DNA of 7,283 bases, taken from positions 6,454 through 13,736 of the forward strand of contig DAWR01000009.1 in assembly GCA_002506015.1 (NCBI GenBank), read 5' to 3'. Below the pieces are notes generated by a model that was given only the letters and a program-made list of their open reading frames with translations, was not told where the DNA came from and made no database searches. Each line of letters opens with the position of its first letter. Within the stretch, counting starts at the first letter, position 1. Position numbers and translations under genes: made by a program. This document shows, in pieces, positions 1 through 5,447 of the stretch. The stretch is from Candidatus Methanogasteraceae archaeon UBA261 (lineage in GTDB: Archaea; Halobacteriota; Methanosarcinia; Methanosarcinales; Methanogasteraceae).

Positions 1-114
1 CTGTGCAATCTTGTGGTTTCTACCACATCGTGTTGAGTATGTTCCTCGATTGCGTCCACGATTGTGTCGCAGTTTGATCTTGATGTAATAGGAGCTGGGC
101 TGTGCAAAAGCCTT

Positions 115-1461
115 ATGCCGATCACACAACAACCATATCCCATGATCTTCGCAGCATCCCGGGCGCTCGAATGCGCATCTCGTGCCGGTGCGGATGAGGT
201 CGAGGTGTACTGCACCACGGACCGGTCGGTGAGTATCGCAACAAAGCTCGAGCAGATCGAGTACGCCAGTGAGTCGCTCACACGTGGTATCGGAATCCGC
301 GCCATCGTCGCTGGTGCTGTCGGATTTGCGAGCACAAACGATGAAAAGACGATCGGGCATGCATCCGAACTCGCGGTGACCTCGGCACGTGCATCCCAGC
401 CAGACCCGGACTGGAGCAGCCTGCCAACCCGCGGCGCATACCCGGCGGTTCACGGTGTATTCGATTCCGATATCGCCGCAATCGAACTCTCTCGATGCGT
501 CGAGCTTGCTGTCGCGATGATCCGTGGCGTTACGTCCACAGGCGCAACCCCGACATCGGGCGGGCTCGCAGTCTCGACTGGTACAAGTCACATCAGGAAT
601 ACTAACGGTATCGAGCATACCGAGGAGGGTACATCGATCTCCGCATTCATCGAGTGCATCGTGAAGGACGGGGCAGGTATATCCACTGCTTATGACTTTG
701 ACGTCTCAAGAAGTCTTGATATCGATACATTCGAGATCGGGAGGCGTGCAGGCGAGCTTGCGAAGCAGTCATTGCACGGCGGGACCATAGAGACCAAAAA
801 GATGACGGTTCTCTTTAGTCCGCTCGCAATCGCCGACATCCTCGAATACGCGTTCACACCATCACTGAGCGCGGATAACGTGCAGAAAGGGCGGTCGATG
901 CTCTCGGAGGTCGGAGCAGAGGTCGGAGCAGATGAACTGAGTATCACCGATGATGGCTTGCGCAGGTGCGGAATCGGAACTGCGCAGGCTGACGACGAGG
1001 GAACGCCATCGCAGAAGACAATGATTCTCAAAGACGGGATTCTGGAGGGGCACCTGTATGATGCGTACACGGCAGGAAAGGCAGATGCCGAGACCGACAT
1101 TGTGAGCACGGGAAATGCGGTGCGCTCCGGGTATGGCACAACACCGGCAATCGGCGTGCGCAATCTTGTGCTTGGGTATCCTGCAAGCGATGTTGTCGCG
1201 GAGACAACGAGCGGCGTATTGATTCACTCGGTGATCGGCGCACACACCGCAAACCAGTATTCAGGGGACTTCTCAATAGAAGCCCGCAATTCTTTTCTGG
1301 TAGAGAATGGGGCGGTTACAAAGCCGATAAAATCGCTTATGATCGCCGGAAATATCTTTGACCTGCTCAAAAAGATTGATGGTGCAGGAACGGACGTCCG
1401 TGCTGTCGGAGATATCGTTGTGCCGACGTTGCGTGTCTCTGATGTACAGGTCGTCGGGTAA
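115..1461 (+). CDS. pmbA: PmbA/TldE-type subunit of the TldD/TldE metallopeptidase
   Basis: TldD/TldE (PmbA) complexes are cytosolic heterodimeric peptidases. In bacteria they process microcin B17 and degrade the antitoxin CcdA; the archaeal substrates are not well known. This protein (448 aa from the ATG chosen) has the family's N-terminal block G-A-D-E-V-E-V-Y close to its start. It also has the C-terminal blocks S-G-D-F-S (about 383-387), V-E-N-G, I-A-G-N (about 410-413) and the closing V-P-T-L-R-V pattern. The HExxxH zinc motif of the catalytic TldD partner is absent, so it should be the TldE half; no tldD lies in the window. The start is uncertain: GTG 64, ATG 115 and ATG 142 share the frame, none has a good Shine-Dalgarno site, and ATG 142 fits the family's N terminus best. 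A DUF1648 gene follows 25 bases after the TAA and is probably cotranscribed. Confidence 0.88.
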   Translation: MPITQQPYPMIFAASRALECASRAGADEVEVYCTTDRSVSIATKLEQIEYASESLTRGIGIRAIVAGAVGFASTNDEKTIGHASELAVTSARASQPDPDWSSLPTRGAYPAVHGVFDSDIAAIELSRCVELAVAMIRGVTSTGATPTSGGLAVSTGTSHIRNTNGIEHTEEGTSISAFIECIVKDGAGISTAYDFDVSRSLDIDTFEIGRRAGELAKQSLHGGTIETKKMTVLFSPLAIADILEYAFTPSLSADNVQKGRSMLSEVGAEVGADELSITDDGLRRCGIGTAQADDEGTPSQKTMILKDGILEGHLYDAYTAGKADAETDIVSTGNAVRSGYGTTPAIGVRNLVLGYPASDVVAETTSGVLIHSVIGAHTANQYSGDFSIEARNSFLVENGAVTKPIKSLMIAGNIFDLLKKIDGAGTDVRAVGDIVVPTLRVSDVQVVG

Positions 1462-1485
1462 AACGCGAAACTTCGGATCGGGTGG

Positions 1486-1998
1486 GTGGGGACGATTCCG
1501 ATCACGAAACGGACATCAGTACTGATACTGTCGATACTTCTGAATCTGCTTCTGGTCGTTGCATCATGGACAATTGTCCTTCATTACTATCCCCAACTTC
1601 CCGAAGAAGCTCCAACACATTACGGTCTTCACGGACCAACTGATTCGTGGGGGAACAAGAGCACAATCTTCTTCGTACCCGCGGTCCAGACCGGTTTGGT
1701 CGCGTTGCTGCTCGTAATCTCTCTTCTGATGGTGCGCTACCCCGGGATGTGCAACTTCCCTGTCGATCTAAAAACGCTTTCAGATGAGGCGAGAGATGAA
1801 TTATACGTTCTGGCAAGCGATTTACTCTTTGCTACCGGAATTATCGTCAATCTGCTCTTTTTTTGCATAGTACTAACCGATATTAATGTGGCTCTGGGTA
1901 TATGGAGCGGAATAAACGGGTATGTCGTGGCTCTTGTGATTTGTTCGATTGTGGGGGTTATTATTTACCACGTAACAAGGATGCTGAGGCTGCGTTGA
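1486..1998 (+). CDS. DUF1648 (SdpI-like) four-helix membrane protein
   Basis: An integral membrane protein of 170 aa. Four hydrophobic helices can be read at about residues 11-33, 60-83, 113-131 and 141-162. Between the first two lies the DUF1648 signature, roughly residues 35-65: Y-P-x-L-P-x-x-A-P-T-H-Y, then G-P-T-D-S-W-G-N-K-S. DUF1648 occurs in SdpI-like immunity proteins and in many small membrane proteins of unknown role, so only the family can be named. The start is GTG at 1486. The G-rich stretch just before it (1480-1485) is too close to be a normal Shine-Dalgarno site, so initiation may rely on translation from pmbA, whose stop is 25 bases upstream with no visible promoter between. 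The stop is TGA 1996-1998. Nothing suggests a link to the redox genes further downstream. Confidence 0.8.
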   Translation: MGTIPITKRTSVLILSILLNLLLVVASWTIVLHYYPQLPEEAPTHYGLHGPTDSWGNKSTIFFVPAVQTGLVALLLVISLLMVRYPGMCNFPVDLKTLSDEARDELYVLASDLLFATGIIVNLLFFCIVLTDINVALGIWSGINGYVVALVICSIVGVIIYHVTRMLRLR

Positions 1999-2083
1999 CC
2001 ATTCTTTGCTTCGGCTTATCCGGACATTGTGCAGAGAATTACGCAACGGTACGGTCGATTATGGTCAAACAGCAAAGAGCAGC

Positions 2084-2213
2084 CATATCCGGGTCTACAG
2101 GCAGTTCTTGTACGATCCGATCACCATCTTCACGTCCGAGTCTATAACGCCCTCGATTTTGTGACATCTATCGATAAACTCCTGCAATTCGATGATAGAT
2201 CTGAACGTATGAT
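2084..2213 (-). pseudogene. Remnant of the 3' end of an Lrp/AsnC regulator gene
   Basis: Positions 2084-2206 align without gaps to 4791-4913, the 3' end of the intact Lrp/AsnC gene in this window. I count 112 identical bases of 123. Read on the minus strand it gives F-R-S-I-I-E-L-Q-E-F-I-D-R-C-H-K, then G-V-I-D-S-D-V-K and V-I-G-S-Y-K-N-C-L. This is the end of the ligand-binding RAM domain. A TAG then replaces the Trp codon of the intact gene, removing its last four residues. Beyond 2213, towards the missing N terminus, the similarity fades quickly. The frame stays open only to a TAG near 2258-2260, has no start codon, and no helix-turn-helix follows. It is therefore a degenerate fragment of a paralogue, in the same orientation as the intact copy. 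Confidence 0.85.
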
Positions 2214-2529
2214 CGGGAAAACTCTGTATTCTTATGTGTCCTTGGCGGTTAATTTTCTATAATATATAATAATAGATTTTATATACTTCTGTTGGCTATA
2301 TGCTGGTAACCCGTAAAGTGCTCACTGTTATCGAAATACCCCAGTTTGTGGTGTTTGGTTGGGAATGGCTGCGCCGAAGCTTTGCGCATTCGCTGATTAA
2401 GAGATGGCAATAAAGACGCTCATGAACATGCTAACTCAGAGTAAAACACCCCACAACAAATTGAGTTTTGGAACACTTCCACTGAGATATCAGTAAGCCA
2501 GAAGTTGGATGATCCACCTGGCGCGACTG

Positions 2530-2548
2530 TTTTACGATAATCGTAAAA
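2530..2548. promoter_or_regulatory. Perfect 19-bp palindromic operator at the cytochrome promoter
   Basis: TTTTACGAT and ATCGTAAAA are exact reverse complements separated by a single A. The inner part has TTACG and CGTAA half-sites five bases apart, as expected for a dimeric regulator such as Lrp/AsnC. A further ATCGTA half-site lies at 2581-2586, about four helical turns downstream. The right arm runs into the candidate TATA box, so a bound protein would affect TBP/TFB loading at this promoter. The binding protein is inferred to be the Lrp/AsnC regulator encoded at 4790-5308. Confidence 0.65.
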
Positions 2549-2553
2549 TATAT
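2545..2553 (+). promoter_or_regulatory. Candidate archaeal TATA box for the octaheme cytochrome gene
   Basis: AAAATATAT is the best TATA-like element before the gene. Transcription would start near 2574-2578, leaving a leader of about 68 bases. A weaker alternative, TTTATCGTA near 2578, would give a shorter leader. The 19-bp palindrome overlaps its upstream edge. Confidence 0.45.
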
Positions 2554-2643
2554 CCTATCATCAAAAATCTTAAGTAGTTTATCGTATCAGACATCATTAT
2601 GTTGTAATAGGCAAAAGAGATTCAGAGATAGAAGGGATGTATA

Positions 2644-4152
2644 ATGAAAGAAATATATAACATGCAACCTGTGTCCGGCACCAAAACAGTAGCAAAGTCA
2701 CTCCTTGTTATGTTATGCTGTGCACTGATCGCATCAACCGTATCGGCTGCATCCGCCGGGATGCACGCCGGAATCGATGAATACACCGGTTCCGAGACCT
2801 GTCTTGCGTGCCACCAGCAGGAAGGCGAGGATTTCGCAACCTCGATTCATAATACGTGGATGGGCGAGGCAACACACGTTGTCGGAAAGGAAGGCAATAT
2901 GACGGGCAAACTCGTTGGTATAAACGATTTCTGCATCGCCGTGAAATCGAATGAAGCCCTGTGTGGTAAGTGCCACGCTGGCTATGGCTTATCCGAACAC
3001 GATTTTTCGGTTGAGAAGATTGACTGCCTGATCTGTCACGCACCAAACTACAAGAAGACCGCGTCAGGTCCTGATCCATCGATTGATGCGACGGAAGCAG
3101 CCCGGAATGTCGGACTGCCGACGCGTGAGATGTGCCTGCGCTGCCATGCACTGGCGAGTGGTGGAGACAACAACAAGCGGGGCAATCTCGAACTTGTGAT
3201 GGGTGCAGACGGGGTCTCACGAGACCTCGATGTCCACATGAGCACTGGCATGGCATGTCAAGACTGTCACACGTTCGTGGATCATCATGTGTCAGGCAGG
3301 GGCATGGACATGCGTGTCGATGATACCGAGGTCCCGGTCACCTGTGACGATAAGAGATGTCACGGCAGTAAACCACATCCAGAGGGGTCGATGTACAACA
3401 AGCACACAGACAGGATATACTGCACCGCATGTCACGTCACAACGTATGGCAAGGTGCAGACTGTTGAGATGTCACGTGACTGGGGAGATACGTATCTTGG
3501 CGAGGGAAACCTGTATCACTTGACGACCGTTCGCGAGAGCAATCCTGCACCGATTCATGTCTGGTGGAACCGGATGTCTGAGATCGTTGATCTCGCAGAT
3601 CCGGTTGTGCGTGGTTCCAGTGGGGCTGTGATGATGGCAAAGCCTGTTGGCGAAATCGGCGATCCTGCATCCAAGATATACGCAGCAAGGTTTCATCAGG
3701 GCAGACAGTCATGGGATGGTACGCACCTGCTGCCGTACAGGCACAAGACTGTTAAGGAGACGGGCAACATGACTAAGGCGATCTTTGTAGCGACCGGCAA
3801 GATCTACGACCCGGTCCAGTATGTGGACACCGAACGATACATGGGGCTCTTCCATGGAGTATCGCCGAAAGAGGATGCGCTGACATGCAAGGACTGTCAC
3901 GAAGACCACGTCATCGACTTCGAGGCGCTCGGATATGAGGTCGAGAAGGACGCATCCGGAGACCTGGTCAGTGCAACAAAGCCGGGCGATGACTTTAACT
4001 TTGTCGGCTTCTCGGCAAAGAGTCGAATAGATGAGGAGAAAGAGGATCTGGCAAGTGCAGGCGTTGCAGGCGAAGATACACCCGGTTTCGGGATTATTCC
4101 CGCACTCGGCGGGCTTATGGCTGTGGTGTATCTGCTGCGAAGGCGGAACTGA
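2644..4152 (+). CDS. Surface-anchored octaheme cytochrome c, tetrathionate reductase (OTR) family
   Basis: A 502-aa exported electron-transfer protein. A signal peptide spans about residues 13-38. Seven CXXCH heme sites start at C53, C107, C128, C164, C205, C260 and C415. An eighth site is CX4CH (C234-C239-H240). Family blocks recalled from OTR-type proteins are present: I-N-D-F-C-I, S-N-E-A-L-C-G-K-C-H-A-G-Y-G, I-D-C-L-I-C-H followed by Y-K-K, and V-G-L-P-T-R. In Shewanella OTR a lysine ligates the catalytic heme; K137 or K138 is the likely equivalent. The tail carries P-G-F (480-482), a hydrophobic stretch and R-R-R, an archaeosortase PGF-CTERM signal, so the protein should be anchored on the outer face of the membrane or S-layer. 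OTR enzymes reduce tetrathionate and, in vitro, nitrite and hydroxylamine; the substrate here is unknown. ATG 2644 has a weak ribosome binding site, while ATG 2662 has none. A DUF302 gene follows. Confidence 0.87.
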   Translation: MKEIYNMQPVSGTKTVAKSLLVMLCCALIASTVSAASAGMHAGIDEYTGSETCLACHQQEGEDFATSIHNTWMGEATHVVGKEGNMTGKLVGINDFCIAVKSNEALCGKCHAGYGLSEHDFSVEKIDCLICHAPNYKKTASGPDPSIDATEAARNVGLPTREMCLRCHALASGGDNNKRGNLELVMGADGVSRDLDVHMSTGMACQDCHTFVDHHVSGRGMDMRVDDTEVPVTCDDKRCHGSKPHPEGSMYNKHTDRIYCTACHVTTYGKVQTVEMSRDWGDTYLGEGNLYHLTTVRESNPAPIHVWWNRMSEIVDLADPVVRGSSGAVMMAKPVGEIGDPASKIYAARFHQGRQSWDGTHLLPYRHKTVKETGNMTKAIFVATGKIYDPVQYVDTERYMGLFHGVSPKEDALTCKDCHEDHVIDFEALGYEVEKDASGDLVSATKPGDDFNFVGFSAKSRIDEEKEDLASAGVAGEDTPGFGIIPALGGLMAVVYLLRRRN

Positions 4153-4168
4153 CTGGATGAACAACGTA

Positions 4169-4210
4169 GTGGTGAACGATTCTGTTCAGCCACTGTCTTT
4201 TATTTTTACT
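4169..4210 (+). terminator. Hairpin plus T-rich tract after the cytochrome gene
   Basis: GTGGTGAAC (4169-4177) pairs with GTTCAGCCAC (4184-4193), leaving one bulged G at 4189 and a six-base loop. A T-rich run follows at 4194-4210. It starts 17 bases after the cytochrome stop codon. Archaeal termination needs mainly the T tract, so this is a likely complete or partial terminator that would lower expression of the DUF302 gene relative to the cytochrome. Confidence 0.6.
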
Positions 4211-4221
4211 AACAAGAGGTA

Positions 4222-4239
4222 GATATAGATATAGATATA
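4222..4239 (+). repeat. Three tandem GATATA units between ribosome binding site and DUF302 gene
   Basis: Three perfect copies of GATATA run from 4222 to 4239. They lie directly after a good Shine-Dalgarno-like GAGGT (4216-4220) and directly before the AUU codon at 4240. With one unit the spacing from GAGGT to ATT would be an ideal 7 bases; with three it is 19. Six-base units keep the frame but change this spacing. Confidence 0.7.
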
Positions 4240-4710
4240 ATTAAAATAATTGGTTTTGCTGCCGGAGGTTTTATCATTGGAATTATCGTCATGGCGCTCG
4301 TCATGAAGATGGCGGCACCGAGTTTGATGATTCACGAAGAGAAGAGCCCTCACGACTTCGACACGACTGTTGATACAATCGTCGCAAATACGGAGAGGGA
4401 AGGCTGGAAGGTTTCGAAGGTATATGACTTCCAAAAGTCTGCCATAGATTCAGGTAAAGGTGATATCGGCAGAATCAATGTCATTCAGATGTGCCAGATA
4501 GCGTATGCAACAGGACTCCTGATGGCAGATGACACCAAATACGTTGCTGTTATGATGCCCTGTTCTGTCGCAGTCTACGAGAAGTTGGATGGTGGTACGT
4601 ACGTTGCGTCGATGAATATTGGCATCATGGGCAAGGTCTTCGGTGGTGCTGTTAATCAGACGATGTCGAAGGTTGCGGCTGACGATAAGAAGATACTCAG
4701 GTTTGCGTAG
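4240..4710 (+). CDS. Membrane-anchored DUF302 protein with a noncanonical start
   Basis: The protein has one N-terminal transmembrane helix and a DUF302 domain (about residues 34-155). The domain includes S-P-H-D-F-D, G-W-K-V-x-K-V-Y-D-F-Q-K-S, G-R-I-N-V-I-Q-M-C, V-A-V-M-M-P-C, A-V-Y-E-K and Y-V-A-S-M-N. DUF302 has no settled function; the domain would face outwards if the helix is a signal anchor. The first in-frame ATG is 4291, but it cuts the helix in two. Upstream codons encode K-I-I-G-F-A-A-G-G-F-I-I-G-I-I-V with no ATG, GTG or TTG before the in-frame TAA at 4210. ATT 4240 gives the most natural N terminus (156 aa); ATA 4231, ATA 4237 and ATG 4291 are alternatives. The gene follows the octaheme cytochrome by about 85 bases, so it may serve the same surface process. 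The stop is TAG 4708-4710. Confidence 0.72.
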   Translation: MKIIGFAAGGFIIGIIVMALVMKMAAPSLMIHEEKSPHDFDTTVDTIVANTEREGWKVSKVYDFQKSAIDSGKGDIGRINVIQMCQIAYATGLLMADDTKYVAVMMPCSVAVYEKLDGGTYVASMNIGIMGKVFGGAVNQTMSKVAADDKKILRFA

Positions 4711-4759
4711 TGAGGAGCTGAGGTATATTCCAGCCCGCCCACGCCACTATGTCCTGGGA

Positions 4760-4791
4760 GGGTTCCTGCACAATGCTTGCGTCAGGAACTC
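4760..4791. repeat. Inverted repeat between the convergent DUF302 and lrp genes
   Basis: GTTCCTG (4762-4768) and CAGGAAC (4783-4789) pair exactly, and the stem extends outwards through one G-U and one G-C pair, with a 14-base loop. It lies where two convergent transcripts end and overlaps the lrp stop codon. No T tract follows on either strand, so it may be a 3'-end structure rather than a terminator. Confidence 0.4.
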
Positions 4792-5308
4792 ATATCCCTG
4801 TCCACAGGCACATCTTGTACGATCCGATCACCAGCTTCACATCCAAGTCTATAACGCCCTCGATTTTGTGACATCTGTCGATAAACTCCTGCAAGTCGAT
4901 GATAGACCTGAACATAACCTCGCATAAGAGATTGAATCGTGTGTTTGTGCGATACAGGGCGATGATGTGCTCATGATCCTTGAGCAGTTCATCCGCAACG
5001 CTCTGCAGGTTAGAATCAGCAATTTCCATGCTCATGAACGCCTTAATACACTTCTCCGCTTCTTCGCAATTAAGAAGTAAGGCGAAACCTTCTATTACCT
5101 TATTTTTAGCCAGCTCAGCAATTCTTCGTCTGACAGTTCCCTCACTCACACTGATCTTGCTTGCGATATTGACATTACTCATCCTCGCGTTCTCGCTCAA
5201 CACCCCGATGATCTTCATGTCAATGTCATCGACTGCAAGCGTTTCGAGTAGACCTTCGCACGACTCTTTTCTCCAGCACTTGACACCATGATTGCGATGA
5301 TCTTCCAT
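4790..5308 (-). CDS. Lrp/AsnC-family transcription regulator
   Basis: A DNA-binding regulator of 172 aa from ATG 5308. The AsnC-type helix-turn-helix covers about residues 26-80: D-D-I-D-M-K-I-I, then N-I-A-S-K-I-S-V-S-E-G-T-V-R-R-R-I, then V-I-E-G-F. A RAM ligand-binding and oligomerisation domain covers about 88-165. A GTG at 5317 lies three codons upstream, but the minus-strand TATA box TTTTTATA (5338-5331) would place transcription start almost exactly at ATG 5308, giving a leaderless mRNA. Seven cysteines (11, 17, 81, 87, 129, 146, 167) are unusual for the family, and two pairs have CX5C spacing. The gene diverges from fsr, which suggests it controls fsr and itself, and probably the cytochrome gene, whose promoter has a related palindrome. 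A 3'-end copy persists at 2084-2213. The effector is unknown. Confidence 0.88.
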   Translation of the reverse strand: MEDHRNHGVKCWRKESCEGLLETLAVDDIDMKIIGVLSENARMSNVNIASKISVSEGTVRRRIAELAKNKVIEGFALLLNCEEAEKCIKAFMSMEIADSNLQSVADELLKDHEHIIALYRTNTRFNLLCEVMFRSIIDLQEFIDRCHKIEGVIDLDVKLVIGSYKMCLWTGI

Positions 5309-5330
5309 GATGATCACTACGTCTTGACGG

Positions 5331-5338
5331 TATAAAAA
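5331..5338 (-). promoter_or_regulatory. TATA box of the lrp/asnC gene (leaderless geometry)
   Basis: On the minus strand the sequence reads TTTTTATA, about 26 bases from its centre to the A of ATG 5308. This is the usual archaeal TATA-to-start distance, so translation probably begins at the first base of the mRNA. The geometry supports ATG 5308 over GTG 5317. Confidence 0.6.
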
Positions 5339-5348
5339 TATTGTGTAG

Positions 5349-5375
5349 CGAAATCCGTAACAGTATTACGAAATC
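5349..5375. promoter_or_regulatory. Inverted and direct repeat operator in the lrp-fsr divergent promoter
   Basis: CGTAA-CAGTA-TTACG (5356-5370) is a 15-bp interrupted palindrome with five-base arms. CGAAATC also occurs twice in direct orientation (5349-5355 and 5369-5375), 20 bp or about two helical turns apart. The element ends where the fsr TATA box begins and lies upstream of the lrp TATA box. Archaeal Lrp proteins such as Ptr2 of Methanocaldococcus activate from just such an upstream position; repression of fsr through overlap with the BRE is equally possible. Confidence 0.6.
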
Positions 5376-5383
5376 TTTATATA
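5369..5383 (+). promoter_or_regulatory. BRE/TATA box of fsr
   Basis: CGAAATC followed by TTTATATA (5376-5383) makes a strong archaeal promoter. The expected start is near 5406, giving a leader of about 42 bases that ends in a partial Shine-Dalgarno, AAGGGGT (5434-5440), 7 bases before the ATG. Confidence 0.7.
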
Positions 5384-5447
5384 GGGGTGTGAACAACGAA
5401 AAGACATAAGCAGAGTATGCAACAGAATCCTATAAGGGGTAAATATC

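Larger units (their letters stand above)
2214..2643. other. 430-base noncoding region upstream of the octaheme cytochrome gene
   Basis: No convincing gene is present. From the left it holds about 40 bases of very AT-rich, TATA-like DNA (2249-2289), which may be left over from the promoter of the decayed lrp copy. Next is a 37-codon reading frame (ATG 2300 to TAA 2411-2413) that I cannot relate to any family. A long-range inverted repeat pairs 2342-2356 with 2444-2463, and a short hairpin has TGCGC/GCGCA arms around 2370-2388. A perfect palindrome lies at 2530-2548, next to the cytochrome TATA box at 2545-2553. The remaining leader to the ATG at 2644 ends in a weak ribosome binding site, AAGGGATG (2632-2639). 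Confidence 0.6.

Noticed and set aside
690..1163. 157-codon minus-strand frame inside pmbA
   Set aside because: A shadow of the well-supported PmbA frame, low in complexity and without a promoter or ribosome binding site.
2029..2262. Plus-strand frame resembling a second frame at 4619-4927
   Set aside because: The shared 'protein' is only the antisense translation of the duplicated lrp 3' end, so the similarity reflects the DNA repeat rather than a protein family.
2708..3256. 182-codon minus-strand frame opposite the cytochrome gene
   Set aside because: Its arginine- and histidine-rich product is the complement of heme-motif codons; the plus strand holds the OTR family motifs.
3709..4164. 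151-codon minus-strand frame opposite the cytochrome C terminus
   Set aside because: It overlaps the last heme site and PGF-CTERM tail, which are conserved on the other strand, and has no motif of its own.
4760..4791. Hairpin considered as a bidirectional intrinsic terminator
   Set aside because: Neither strand has a T tract after the stem, so it is listed only as an inverted repeat.
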